The notes under the pieces were generated by a model. That model saw nothing but the letters and a program-made list of their open reading frames with translations, searched no databases and had not been told where the DNA came from. A DNA stretch of 52,464 bases from Polyangiaceae bacterium (GTDB lineage Bacteria; Myxococcota_A; Polyangia; Polyangiales; Polyangiaceae): contig JAICQQ010000035.1 of the NCBI GenBank assembly GCA_025937785.1, positions 1 to 52,464 of the forward strand. Reading direction: 5' to 3'. Position 1 is the first letter of the stretch. Each line of letters begins with the position of its first letter. The position numbers and the translations under genes were made by a program. Of this stretch, positions 31,780-39,631 are shown one piece after another.

Positions 31780-33255
31780 CTACTCGTACGAGTCAGGGTT
31801 TTTGGACAAGCGCTCGTCCGCTTCTTTGAACAAGCCCGCCAGCGACCGCACGAACGCTGCCAGCCAAGGATTGTGATCCAGCTCGCGATTCAGGGACGGA
31901 CCGGTGATCACCTTGAGCGCGGAGCGCTCTTTGGCGACCACGGTCGCGGTGCGTGGGGAGCCGGTGAATACGGCCGTTTCCCCAAAAACGTCGCCCGGGT
32001 TCAGCTGCCGCACCAGGACCTGCTTGCCATCGATGAGCTTGAAGACTTCGCAGCTCCCTGACTCGATGATGTAGGCGGCGTCGCCGGGCTCGCCTTCGGT
32101 CACGATGTGGGCGCCGGCCTCGAAGACCTGGGTTTCGAACCAACCGCCGCCGTTCAAGAAGCCCTCCAGATCGGCGCGAAGCTCGCCGATGGACTGATGG
32201 CGATCTTCCTGCTTGGGGGAGAGCGCCTTCAGGGCGATGGCGCAGAGCCCCGGCGGTAGCTGTGGCCAAAGTCGACTGTCCGCGGGCATGCTGAGCGGCG
32301 TGTGAATGCCGCGGCCAAGGAACCTTCGCTGCGTGTTCGGCGGATCGCCGGTCAGGATCTCGTACAAGATGCCCCCCAGTCCGAACACATCGGTGCGTGG
32401 GTCGATGTTTGCGGTCTGGCCCAGCAACTGTTCCGGGGCCATGTAGGCCGGGGTACCATTGAGCGAGTTCGACGCGTACCTGGCGCTAGTCAGATGAATG
32501 AACGCGCCCGAAGCTTCGCTAAAGTTCGGGACCTCGCGCTCGTGTGACCCGCGCATGTCCCCGGCGTCCTCGTCAGCGGGCCCCTGGCGCTGCGCCAAGA
32601 GCAAGGCGGCTCCCCAATCCATCAAGTACACTTGGCCATGGTCGCCGACCATCACGTTGTCGGGCTTCAGGTCGCAGTGAATCACGCCGCGACTGTGAGC
32701 ATACGAGAGCGCGTCGCACAGCCGCAGCACGATCTGAATCAGCCGCTGTAGTGCGGCAGGTTGGTCACCCCCCGCGGCTTCTTCCTTGACGAGGTCGGCG
32801 AAGCACTTGCCGTCGATCAACTTCATCACGATGAACTGACCGTTCTCGTCTTCGCCCAGGTCGTAGATGGGCACGACGTTTGGGTGCTCGAGCTGCCCCG
32901 TGATCTGCGCCTCGCTGCCGAACTCGAGCGCGATCTGCCCCTCGTCCTGGAGCTCCTCGCGCAGCATCTTGATCGCGACTTTGCGACCAATCACTGGGTC
33001 CACCGCCGCCTCGATACGCCCGATCCCGCCGCGACTCACCTCGCGGATGGTACGGAAGCGCGCGGGGTTCGGGACGGGGAGCTGCTTGCTGGACACGCGG
33101 GTTTCGAGGGAGCGAAAAAAACGCACTCCCTTTGGAACCGTAGCGTTATTCCACGCTGCGTCGGCAGGAAACCGTTCCCGACGAGACGACTTCCTCCAAG
33201 CCTTTCGAGCCACACTAAAATTCTGGGGGCTGACATGGACATCGGTCCGCCCCAT
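31780..33255 (-). CDS. Ser/Thr kinase fused to cyclic-nucleotide-binding domain
   Basis: A cytosolic kinase (491 aa from ATG 33255). The kinase domain (about 68-345) has RKVAIKML lysine, APEQL, but a catalytic loop IHCDLKPDN in which the usual HRD Arg is Cys (non-RD), and DWG instead of DFG, a common variant in bacterial kinases. The C-terminal domain (about 370-480) is a cNMP-binding fold with GDVFGETAVFTGSPRTATVVA, whose Glu and Arg would hold the cyclic nucleotide ribose and phosphate. This suggests a kinase gated by cAMP or cGMP. The start is uncertain: the frame runs to 33591 but overlaps the divergent gene, and the kinase domain could begin at GTG near 33087. Confidence 0.85.
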   Translation of the reverse strand: MGRTDVHVSPQNFSVARKAWRKSSRRERFPADAAWNNATVPKGVRFFRSLETRVSSKQLPVPNPARFRTIREVSRGGIGRIEAAVDPVIGRKVAIKMLREELQDEGQIALEFGSEAQITGQLEHPNVVPIYDLGEDENGQFIVMKLIDGKCFADLVKEEAAGGDQPAALQRLIQIVLRLCDALSYAHSRGVIHCDLKPDNVMVGDHGQVYLMDWGAALLLAQRQGPADEDAGDMRGSHEREVPNFSEASGAFIHLTSARYASNSLNGTPAYMAPEQLLGQTANIDPRTDVFGLGGILYEILTGDPPNTQRRFLGRGIHTPLSMPADSRLWPQLPPGLCAIALKALSPKQEDRHQSIGELRADLEGFLNGGGWFETQVFEAGAHIVTEGEPGDAAYIIESGSCEVFKLIDGKQVLVRQLNPGDVFGETAVFTGSPRTATVVAKERSALKVITGPSLNRELDHNPWLAAFVRSLAGLFKEADERLSKNPDSYE

Positions 33256-33340
33256 CTGAACGTTCGCAGGAGCTTCGGTAAGGTCTCCGGTTGCGTTCGC
33301 TGACTTTGCAGCCCCCTCGCGGGTCGTGTAGGGGTCGTTG

Positions 33341-33346
33341 AGGGAG
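33341..33346 (+). promoter_or_regulatory. Ribosome binding site setting the start at 33353
   Basis: AGGGAG lies six bases before GTG 33353, which is therefore preferred over the TTG at 33338. Confidence 0.65.
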
Positions 33347-33352
33347 ACCAAC

Positions 33353-34501
33353 GTGGCAGAGTACGAGGCGGTGCACGCTACCTGGGAGTGCTTGGCGCGA
33401 GACGCCCACGTGGGTATGTCGAATGCCGTGGCCATCGTGAGAGCCGCCGGGAACGCCGACGGGGGCCGGCGCGCGCTCGCTGAGCTCCTAGCGGACGACG
33501 CCAACGTTGCCCTGGTGGAGCAAGATGCGCTGTCGTACCTGCGGATCAGCCGCGATTTGCCCCTACCGGTAGGGGTCGAAGACCAGCGCATCGACGCTTA
33601 CTTTCGCGAGACCTTCTACACCGGTAGGCGGCGGACGAAGACCCATCAGCTGCAGAACCCGAAAGAGTTTCTCTACTTCAACATGAAGGTGGGCATGATC
33701 ACCGGGACGCTCGACGACCTCGGCGGCGCGCGGCTGTGCATGCAGGAAAGCGGCTATGAACCCGTGGTCGTGCGCATGCCCGACGGTGTCGAAAAGGCGA
33801 TCGGGGGCGTGATGGTCAACGAGTTTCGAGATACGACGTTCGGCCCCTACAACGAGGTCATCTTCAGCGTGACCGCCGTCCCCAAGCACGCGCAAGCCTC
33901 GCTGAAGTGCGTCCAGTACATCAATGGCTTCTCACTCCAAACGCCAGTCGACCGCGGCGCCACGCTCTACCTGCTGAAGCTGTGGTTGGACCAACTGAGC
34001 CCCATCGACGGTGGCAACGACTTCCTCGGCACGAACAAAGAGCTGGGTGCCTTCGTGTTCACGGACCACGCGAGCGGCACCCGCGAGTTCCAGGCGGTCG
34101 ACAAGGAGGGCCAGTGGTTGGTGCGGGGCAGGATCCCTAGCACGAGCGCGCCGGGCGAAGGGTTGGCAGCTCGCTCCGCATATCACGACGCATCCATCGC
34201 CGCGGGCAGCGAGGTGCCTGCGGGCACGTTGGCCGTGGTTCCCGTCGCCAGCCGACCGGATCACGCGCTCGGCAGGCCGGCGACGCCCTGGGCTTTCGCG
34301 ATCGACTGGCGCCGCCCCGTGATGCGCGAGGTATTGCCGGCCGAGGTCGCGCTGCGGCTGGGCGAAGGCGAGTGGGGGCAACGTTTCGGCAACCTCGGCT
34401 TCACGCCGATGCTCACGGCGTACGGTCCACAGTGTGTCGGTCAGATCTACCAGAACATGGCGGACTGCCCGTTCGTGGGGCCCACCCGGGCGGCGCGCTG
34501 A
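33353..34501 (+). CDS. Acetoacetate decarboxylase-superfamily-like protein
   Basis: A 382-residue soluble protein starting at GTG 33353. The middle section (about 85-190: FYFN/LYFNMKVG-type strand, then GVMVNEFRDTTFGPYNEVIFSVTAV) has the look of the acetoacetate decarboxylase fold, in which a GPYNE-like segment is conserved. The N-terminal 60 residues are helical and unassigned. I could not identify the Schiff-base lysine with confidence, so enzymatic activity is open. The gene stands alone on the plus strand between the CNB kinase and the cyclase, with 22 nt to the convergent cyclase gene. The isoprenoid cluster 4 kb away could be metabolically related, which is inference. Confidence 0.5.
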   Translation: MAEYEAVHATWECLARDAHVGMSNAVAIVRAAGNADGGRRALAELLADDANVALVEQDALSYLRISRDLPLPVGVEDQRIDAYFRETFYTGRRRTKTHQLQNPKEFLYFNMKVGMITGTLDDLGGARLCMQESGYEPVVVRMPDGVEKAIGGVMVNEFRDTTFGPYNEVIFSVTAVPKHAQASLKCVQYINGFSLQTPVDRGATLYLLKLWLDQLSPIDGGNDFLGTNKELGAFVFTDHASGTREFQAVDKEGQWLVRGRIPSTSAPGEGLAARSAYHDASIAAGSEVPAGTLAVVPVASRPDHALGRPATPWAFAIDWRRPVMREVLPAEVALRLGEGEWGQRFGNLGFTPMLTAYGPQCVGQIYQNMADCPFVGPTRAAR

Positions 34502-34522
34502 AGGAGTTCTGCGCTGACCACG

Positions 34523-37500
34523 CTATTCGGCGACGCGCTCGACGGGTTGCCGCGCGGGTAACGCCACGCTCGCAGTGGGGCTGCGCACCTGTTCCAACAA
34601 GCCGCGCACTTGTTCGAGAAGCATGTCGGCGCCGACTGCCTCGAAGAGCTCGGCGGCTTCGCTCCAGCATGCGCGCGCGTCCTCGTGGCGCTGCTTCGCC
34701 CGGTGCAACAGCCCGAGATCGAGCAGCGCCTGCGCCAGCCATCCACGGCCGCCGACCTGCCGCCGATACCGAATCGCACCCTCGAGTAGGGAGGCCGCTG
34801 GCTGCTCTGCCGCTGCGTGCCCCCCCGAGAGGAACATGTGAAGATAAACCTTGGCTTTCAGGTACTCGTTCATCTGGTGGAAGAGTTCATCCCCGTTCGC
34901 GACGCAGGCCCGCGAAGCCTCCTCGATCATGCGCATTCCCTCTTCCGCTTCCCCTTGAAGGATCCGGCCGAGGCCGACGGCTCCGCTCCACCAGTTGACC
35001 ATGAAATCGTTGCCCTGTCGGACGGCTTGCTCGAGCGCCTGGTCGAGGGTTGGACTTGGCTGGCCGACGGCCATGCACTTGATCCCATGCACGGCCCGGG
35101 CGAATCCCAGATAGAACGGATCCTTGAGAACGGTTAGCCCTTGCGCCGCAGCCTCCTTTGCGTCCGCGGCGTTGCCCGAGAGCGCGTGACCTTCGGCTTG
35201 CATCCAGTAGCCGAAGAACAAGCTTCGGGGGTTGCGCTTCCCAAACTCCATCAGAGAGTCTGCCAGCTCCCGGATCTTTCCCGCTTCCCCCATCATGGCG
35301 TAGGTGAAGCCCAGCATGCCCAAAGATTTGAAGTTCAGGTAATGCTCCTCCGGCATGGTTTGGGCGATGCTTTGGGCGCGCTCGCCGTGAGCGATGCCTT
35401 CTTCGAAGCGGGCCAACCCTCCACATACCATCGCGAGCCAAGCCGATGCGTAGGCGATCACCCGCGCATCGTTGAGCTCTTCGCCGATCGCGAGTGCCTT
35501 CTTCAGAGTGCGGTAGGCTTTTTCCGGACGGTTCCTGAAGAACAGCGCCATTCCCGACCAAGCAGTGAGCATCCCGCGACGGGACTTGTCCTTCAACGAC
35601 TGGATCAGCGCCTCGTGCTTTCCGAACAACTGCAGCAGGTCACGGAAGTCTCCATAGTAATAGAAGACTGCCCCCCACTGCTCGAGCAGGTTGCCTTGCA
35701 ACTCGCGCTGATCGTCGATGCCTTCACTCTCCTCGAGCAAATCGTAAGCTTGCTTGAAGTGTTCGTGAGCCTCCTCCAAGGCGAAGCGGTTGACGGCCTT
35801 TTCTCCAGATTTTATTAGGTATTTCGCAGCGTTAGCAACGTCGCGCCCGTGCTTGAAGTGGAACGCCAACGTCTCGAAGAACTCCGGAAGCCTGTCCGCG
35901 AACAACGCTTCCATCACCTTGGCGACCCGTGCGTGGATCACCGCCCGCTCCGAGCGCAGCAAGCTGCCGTAGGCCACGTCTTGCGTGAGCGCGTGCTTGA
36001 AGGCGTAAGCTAGATCCGGTTCGAGCGTGACCGCGCGAATCAGGTCGCTGGACACGAGCGCGGAGAGACGCTCGTCGACCCCGCTCCGACGTTCGGCGAC
36101 TTCTCGAAGAATCTGCAGCTGGAACGTGCGACCGATGACCGAGGCCTCTTGGAGCAAGCGCCGGTGGTGCGGCTGTTGGCGGTCCAGACGCGCTGCGATG
36201 ACTCCCTCCACGGTAGGCGGCACGTCGAAGTCAGCCAACGGACTCGTCAGTCGCCAACGACCGCGCTCGTGTTCCAGGACCCCTTCTTCGATCAACGAGT
36301 TCAGAACCTCCTCGACGTAGAAGGGGTTGCCCTCGGTTTTCTCCTGAATGAAGCTGAATAGCTCGTCCGGCGCGTCCTCTCCCTCCAGCAGTCCTCGCGT
36401 CAGGACTTTGGTTTCCGCGGGGGCGAGCGGCTCGAGCACGATCTCCTCGATGACCGTGCCGCGGGGGGGGCCCGCGCTCTTTCCATCGCGTTGAAAGGCT
36501 CGGAAATCGCGCAACGGCAGGCGAGACGTGCACAAGATGATCGCAGGGACGCTGAGGGTGTCGATCAGGTGCCGAAACAACTCGAGCGTCGACGGATCGG
36601 CCCAGTGCAGGTCCTCGAAGAAAAACACGGATTGAGTGCGGCGCGCCATCGCTTCGAAGACGACCTGCACTGCGGCGAAGAGCCTGCCCTTCCAGTACTC
36701 GGGTGAAATGCCGGTGAGCTCTGGATGCTCCAAGGCGTACAAGCTGAGCACGTAGGGGATCGCCTCGTCGGGCGCGTCGACCAGCGCATTCAGCTGAGTC
36801 TCTATCGTTTCTCGCACCCGCTCGGGCGGATCGTCGCCGTGGATGCCCCACGCGCGACTCAGCATGTCCACGATCGGGTGATAAGGAATGCCGTGGGCGT
36901 AGTCGTTGGCTTGGCCTTCGAACCAGTGGAAGCTGTCGGGCCGCTCGAGCTTTCGGTATTCCTCGATCAGCCGGCTCTTGCCTGCGCCGGCCTCGCCACA
37001 CACGAAGGCGGCAGCGAGCTCGCCTTTGCGAAGGCACTCGTCCGCCTTTTCGAGCACGCCCAGCTCGCGGGTTCGCCCGACGAGCGAGGTCCTTCGGCCG
37101 CTGAAGCGATGGGTTCGAATGGGGAGATCGCGTGGACCCAGCACGCGGTGGCACGAGCTGGCTTTGGTCTTTCCCTTCAGTTCGGTGGGAGGCAGCTCTT
37201 CGAAGGCGAAGTGCCGCTCGGCAAGGTTTCGGGTCACGTCGCCGACTAGAATCTCGCCACCCTTCGCCAGCTCGCACAGGCGGGCGGCCACGTTGACCGT
37301 ATCTCCCACCACGCCCACGGAGCCCTGGGCCGTGTTGCTGCCGCTGGTCACCACCAGCCCCGTGTTGATACCCGCGTGGGTGACCAGGGAACGCACTTTG
37401 CCACGGGTGATCGATGAATGCAGTCCGGCGATCCGCTCCTGGATTTCGAGCGCCGCGCGCACGGCACGCACGGGGTCGTCCTCGTGTGCTTCGGGGACAC

Positions 37501-37831
37501 CAAACACCGACATCACGGCGTCGCCGATGTACTTTTCCACGGTGCCACCGTAGCGGGTGATGACTTCTCTGCTCGCGGCGAAGAATCCGTGCAACAGGTC
37601 CTGCACCTCTTCGGGATCTAGCGCCTCGGCCAAGGTGGTGTAGCCCGCGAGATCGCAGAACAGCACCGTGGCCTGACGTCGCTCGCCGCGGGAGAGGGGA
37701 GCCTCTCGCGCCTCCGGCCTCGAGGCCGTCTTCGGGTCGCGGGTGGCCAAAAGCGCGGTGCCGCAGGCGTCACAGAAACGTGCGGCCGGGCGGTTTTCTA
37801 CGTTGCAGTTGGGGCAATGTATGGGTTGCAT
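34523..37831 (-). CDS. Class III nucleotide cyclase-AAA-TPR protein
   Basis: An 1102-residue cytosolic signalling protein. Residues 1-27 form a zinc ribbon (CPNC at 6-9, CDAC at 20-23). The class III cyclase domain (about 50-230) has metal ligands Asp60 (VLFCDLAGYT) and Asp104 (KYIGDAVMSVFG) and the transition-state pair Asn180 and Arg184 (GDTVNVAAR), so it may be active. An AAA/STAND ATPase follows with Walker A GEAGAGKS (279-286) and Walker B FFFEDLHWADPS. The C-terminal half is TPR-like helical repeats. This is the usual architecture of bacterial cyclase-ATPase-TPR regulators. Start ATG at 37831. The CNB kinase 1.3 kb away is a plausible receiver of its product. Confidence 0.92.
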   Translation of the reverse strand: MQPIHCPNCNVENRPAARFCDACGTALLATRDPKTASRPEAREAPLSRGERRQATVLFCDLAGYTTLAEALDPEEVQDLLHGFFAASREVITRYGGTVEKYIGDAVMSVFGVPEAHEDDPVRAVRAALEIQERIAGLHSSITRGKVRSLVTHAGINTGLVVTSGSNTAQGSVGVVGDTVNVAARLCELAKGGEILVGDVTRNLAERHFAFEELPPTELKGKTKASSCHRVLGPRDLPIRTHRFSGRRTSLVGRTRELGVLEKADECLRKGELAAAFVCGEAGAGKSRLIEEYRKLERPDSFHWFEGQANDYAHGIPYHPIVDMLSRAWGIHGDDPPERVRETIETQLNALVDAPDEAIPYVLSLYALEHPELTGISPEYWKGRLFAAVQVVFEAMARRTQSVFFFEDLHWADPSTLELFRHLIDTLSVPAIILCTSRLPLRDFRAFQRDGKSAGPPRGTVIEEIVLEPLAPAETKVLTRGLLEGEDAPDELFSFIQEKTEGNPFYVEEVLNSLIEEGVLEHERGRWRLTSPLADFDVPPTVEGVIAARLDRQQPHHRRLLQEASVIGRTFQLQILREVAERRSGVDERLSALVSSDLIRAVTLEPDLAYAFKHALTQDVAYGSLLRSERAVIHARVAKVMEALFADRLPEFFETLAFHFKHGRDVANAAKYLIKSGEKAVNRFALEEAHEHFKQAYDLLEESEGIDDQRELQGNLLEQWGAVFYYYGDFRDLLQLFGKHEALIQSLKDKSRRGMLTAWSGMALFFRNRPEKAYRTLKKALAIGEELNDARVIAYASAWLAMVCGGLARFEEGIAHGERAQSIAQTMPEEHYLNFKSLGMLGFTYAMMGEAGKIRELADSLMEFGKRNPRSLFFGYWMQAEGHALSGNAADAKEAAAQGLTVLKDPFYLGFARAVHGIKCMAVGQPSPTLDQALEQAVRQGNDFMVNWWSGAVGLGRILQGEAEEGMRMIEEASRACVANGDELFHQMNEYLKAKVYLHMFLSGGHAAAEQPAASLLEGAIRYRRQVGGRGWLAQALLDLGLLHRAKQRHEDARACWSEAAELFEAVGADMLLEQVRGLLEQVRSPTASVALPARQPVERVAE

Positions 37832-38052
37832 TGGACATACTTTCGAGAGCCCTGGACAGGCACGATGTCAGAGAAAGGGATGGCGATCAACCATCCCCTT
37901 GGCACGCGCTCGGGCGGCGGCGGTGCACCTTGATTTCAGTAGTTGAGATGCCTCGGACTTCCGGGCGAGTCCTGTGGGGCCAGGCTGAGTGCCGAGGAAA
38001 ACTGTTGTCGGCGAGGCCTGATCGTGTCACCCGTGAATGCGGGAGATCGAGG

Positions 38053-38607
38053 GTGCCGAGCGAGTCTTTTCCTCAGATTCCAGCGGACGTGGCGAGTCGT
38101 CTGCAATTCTGGCCTGAGCTCGAGTACACGGCGCAGGTGGAGGTGAAGTTTCGGAAGCCGGTGGTCTTCGGGGAGACTCCCGACGGACTACGGATCAACT
38201 TCTACGCCGAGGGCGGGGTGCTGCGAGGGGCGCTCTCCGGCCGCGTGCTCCAGAACTCCGCAGACTACATGGTCATCAGACGCGACGGCATGGGGCTCAT
38301 CGATATTCGTGCCACCGTCGAGACCGACGACGGCGCGCGTCTTTGGGCGCACGAGGTGGGTCTGGTCGATTTCGGCGAAAGCGGTTACCAAAGGCTGCTG
38401 TCCGGCGAATACCAGGATACCCCGCGTCTGCAGACGTATATGAGGTTACTCACCGACTCCGCGGCGTACGCATGGGTGCATCGCGTCTCGTTCTTGGCCA
38501 TTGGAACGGCTGACATGAAGGACTTGTGCCTTCGTTACGAGCTCTTTGCCCTGCGCACCGGTCTCAACCCGGCGCGCCCGAACGACTGCTGCATGTCGCC
38601 GGGCTAA
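38053..38607 (+). CDS. DUF3237 (UPF0311) family protein
   Basis: A 184-residue protein of the DUF3237 beta-barrel family of unknown function. The start is GTG 38053, supported by GGGAG seven bases upstream; the frame is open to 37780 but the extra part does not resemble the family. Core features are FRKPVVFGETPDGLRINFY, GGVLRGALSGRVL, SADYMVIRRDGMGLIDIRATVET and FGESGYQRLL. These match, almost element for element, the C-terminal domain of the DUF3237 protein at 41554-42495. Its stop overlaps the stop of the polyprenyl synthase gene by 4 bp, so it converges on the nanocompartment-like cluster. Probably intracellular; no signal peptide. Confidence 0.8.
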   Translation: MPSESFPQIPADVASRLQFWPELEYTAQVEVKFRKPVVFGETPDGLRINFYAEGGVLRGALSGRVLQNSADYMVIRRDGMGLIDIRATVETDDGARLWAHEVGLVDFGESGYQRLLSGEYQDTPRLQTYMRLLTDSAAYAWVHRVSFLAIGTADMKDLCLRYELFALRTGLNPARPNDCCMSPG

Positions 38608-39626
38608 GTAGTCCGCTCCACCATGAAGTCGGCGAACTGTCTCAAGAAGCGCTTGTCTGGTCCCTCCTGCGCCGAAGCGTAGGCTTGGTCGAACTCGTCG
38701 CGAGCTCGACGGGCGAGCTCGGCGGCTACTTGCTGCGCGTAGCGGATGCTCCCGTTCTGGTCGAGCACGCTCCTCATCCAGTCGACGTCGCGCGCCAGGC
38801 GGCCTGACCGCGGCTTCGCGAGCACTCGTTGGAACCGCCCCCGTTCCGCGCTGGACATGCGCTCGAACGCTCGTGCCAGAATCAGAGTGCGCTTGCCCTC
38901 CCACAGATCCCCGCAGGATTCTTTGCCGTAGCCTCCGGCGCGACTGTTCAGGTTCAGCACGTCGTCCTGGATCTGGAACGCGGCGCCCGCCAAAAACGCA
39001 AAGGGATGGAAGCGCTCGAGGTGCTGTTGGCCCGCGATCAACGCACCCAAGCGACAGGGGTGGATGAAGCTGTACCAGCAGGTCTTTTTCAGGATCATGG
39101 TGAGGTAGTCGCCTTCATTCACGTCGTAGGCATTGTCGCGGATCCAGCCGAGCTCCAGCGCCTGTCCTTCGAGCGACTCCAAGAGCAGGTGGTTGAACTC
39201 TTCCACGATCTTCCAGCTCAGGCTCGGCCCCAGCCCCGGGAGGTTCCTCATCAAGACCCGCAGCACCAGCGCGTTCATCGCGTCGCCGATGTTCAGCGCA
39301 ATGGGGACGCCGTACTTCTCGTGCAAGGTGGGCTGCCCGCGTCGCTCGAGGCTTTCGTCTTCGATGTCGTCGTGCACCAAGAGCGCGTTGTGCAACAGCT
39401 CCAGCGCTGCGGCGGTGGGCAAGGCCGCTTTCTCGTCTCCGCCAAACGCCTTGCAAGTGGCGATGCAGAGCGCGGGGCGCAGGCCCTTGCCGTGCTGACC
39501 CAAAAAGTCACGCACGGGCTCGTACAGGTAGCGGCTGGCCCCGCTCGTGGGCACCGCGTCGAGCATCACCGGTCTAACCAACGCGCTGTAGTGTGCGAGT
39601 TGGGCGTGGAAGTCAGTATCCGCCAT
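38604..39626 (-). CDS. Trans-isoprenyl diphosphate synthase
   Basis: An all-alpha prenyl elongase (340 aa) that would condense IPP with allylic diphosphates to FPP, GGPP or longer chains. The N-terminal GKGLRPAL and the first Asp-rich motif DDIED (86-90) are canonical. The second is DDVLN (221-225) instead of DDxxD, a variant also found in some GGPP synthases. KESCGDLWEGKRTLIL follows. The chain-length determinant region before DDIED (ALELLHNALLVH) gives no clear verdict. ATG 39626 is preferred over TTG 39635. It lies 5 nt after the FAD oxidoreductase and is the last gene of the operon with the encapsulin-like shell. Confidence 0.9.
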   Translation of the reverse strand: MADTDFHAQLAHYSALVRPVMLDAVPTSGASRYLYEPVRDFLGQHGKGLRPALCIATCKAFGGDEKAALPTAAALELLHNALLVHDDIEDESLERRGQPTLHEKYGVPIALNIGDAMNALVLRVLMRNLPGLGPSLSWKIVEEFNHLLLESLEGQALELGWIRDNAYDVNEGDYLTMILKKTCWYSFIHPCRLGALIAGQQHLERFHPFAFLAGAAFQIQDDVLNLNSRAGGYGKESCGDLWEGKRTLILARAFERMSSAERGRFQRVLAKPRSGRLARDVDWMRSVLDQNGSIRYAQQVAAELARRARDEFDQAYASAQEGPDKRFLRQFADFMVERTT

Positions 39627-39631
39627 GGCCC

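Noticed and set aside
31215..31829. 204-codon open frame on the plus strand
   Set aside because: It overlaps the more gene-like minus-strand frame 31169-31519 and the end of the CNB kinase; no start signal or family.
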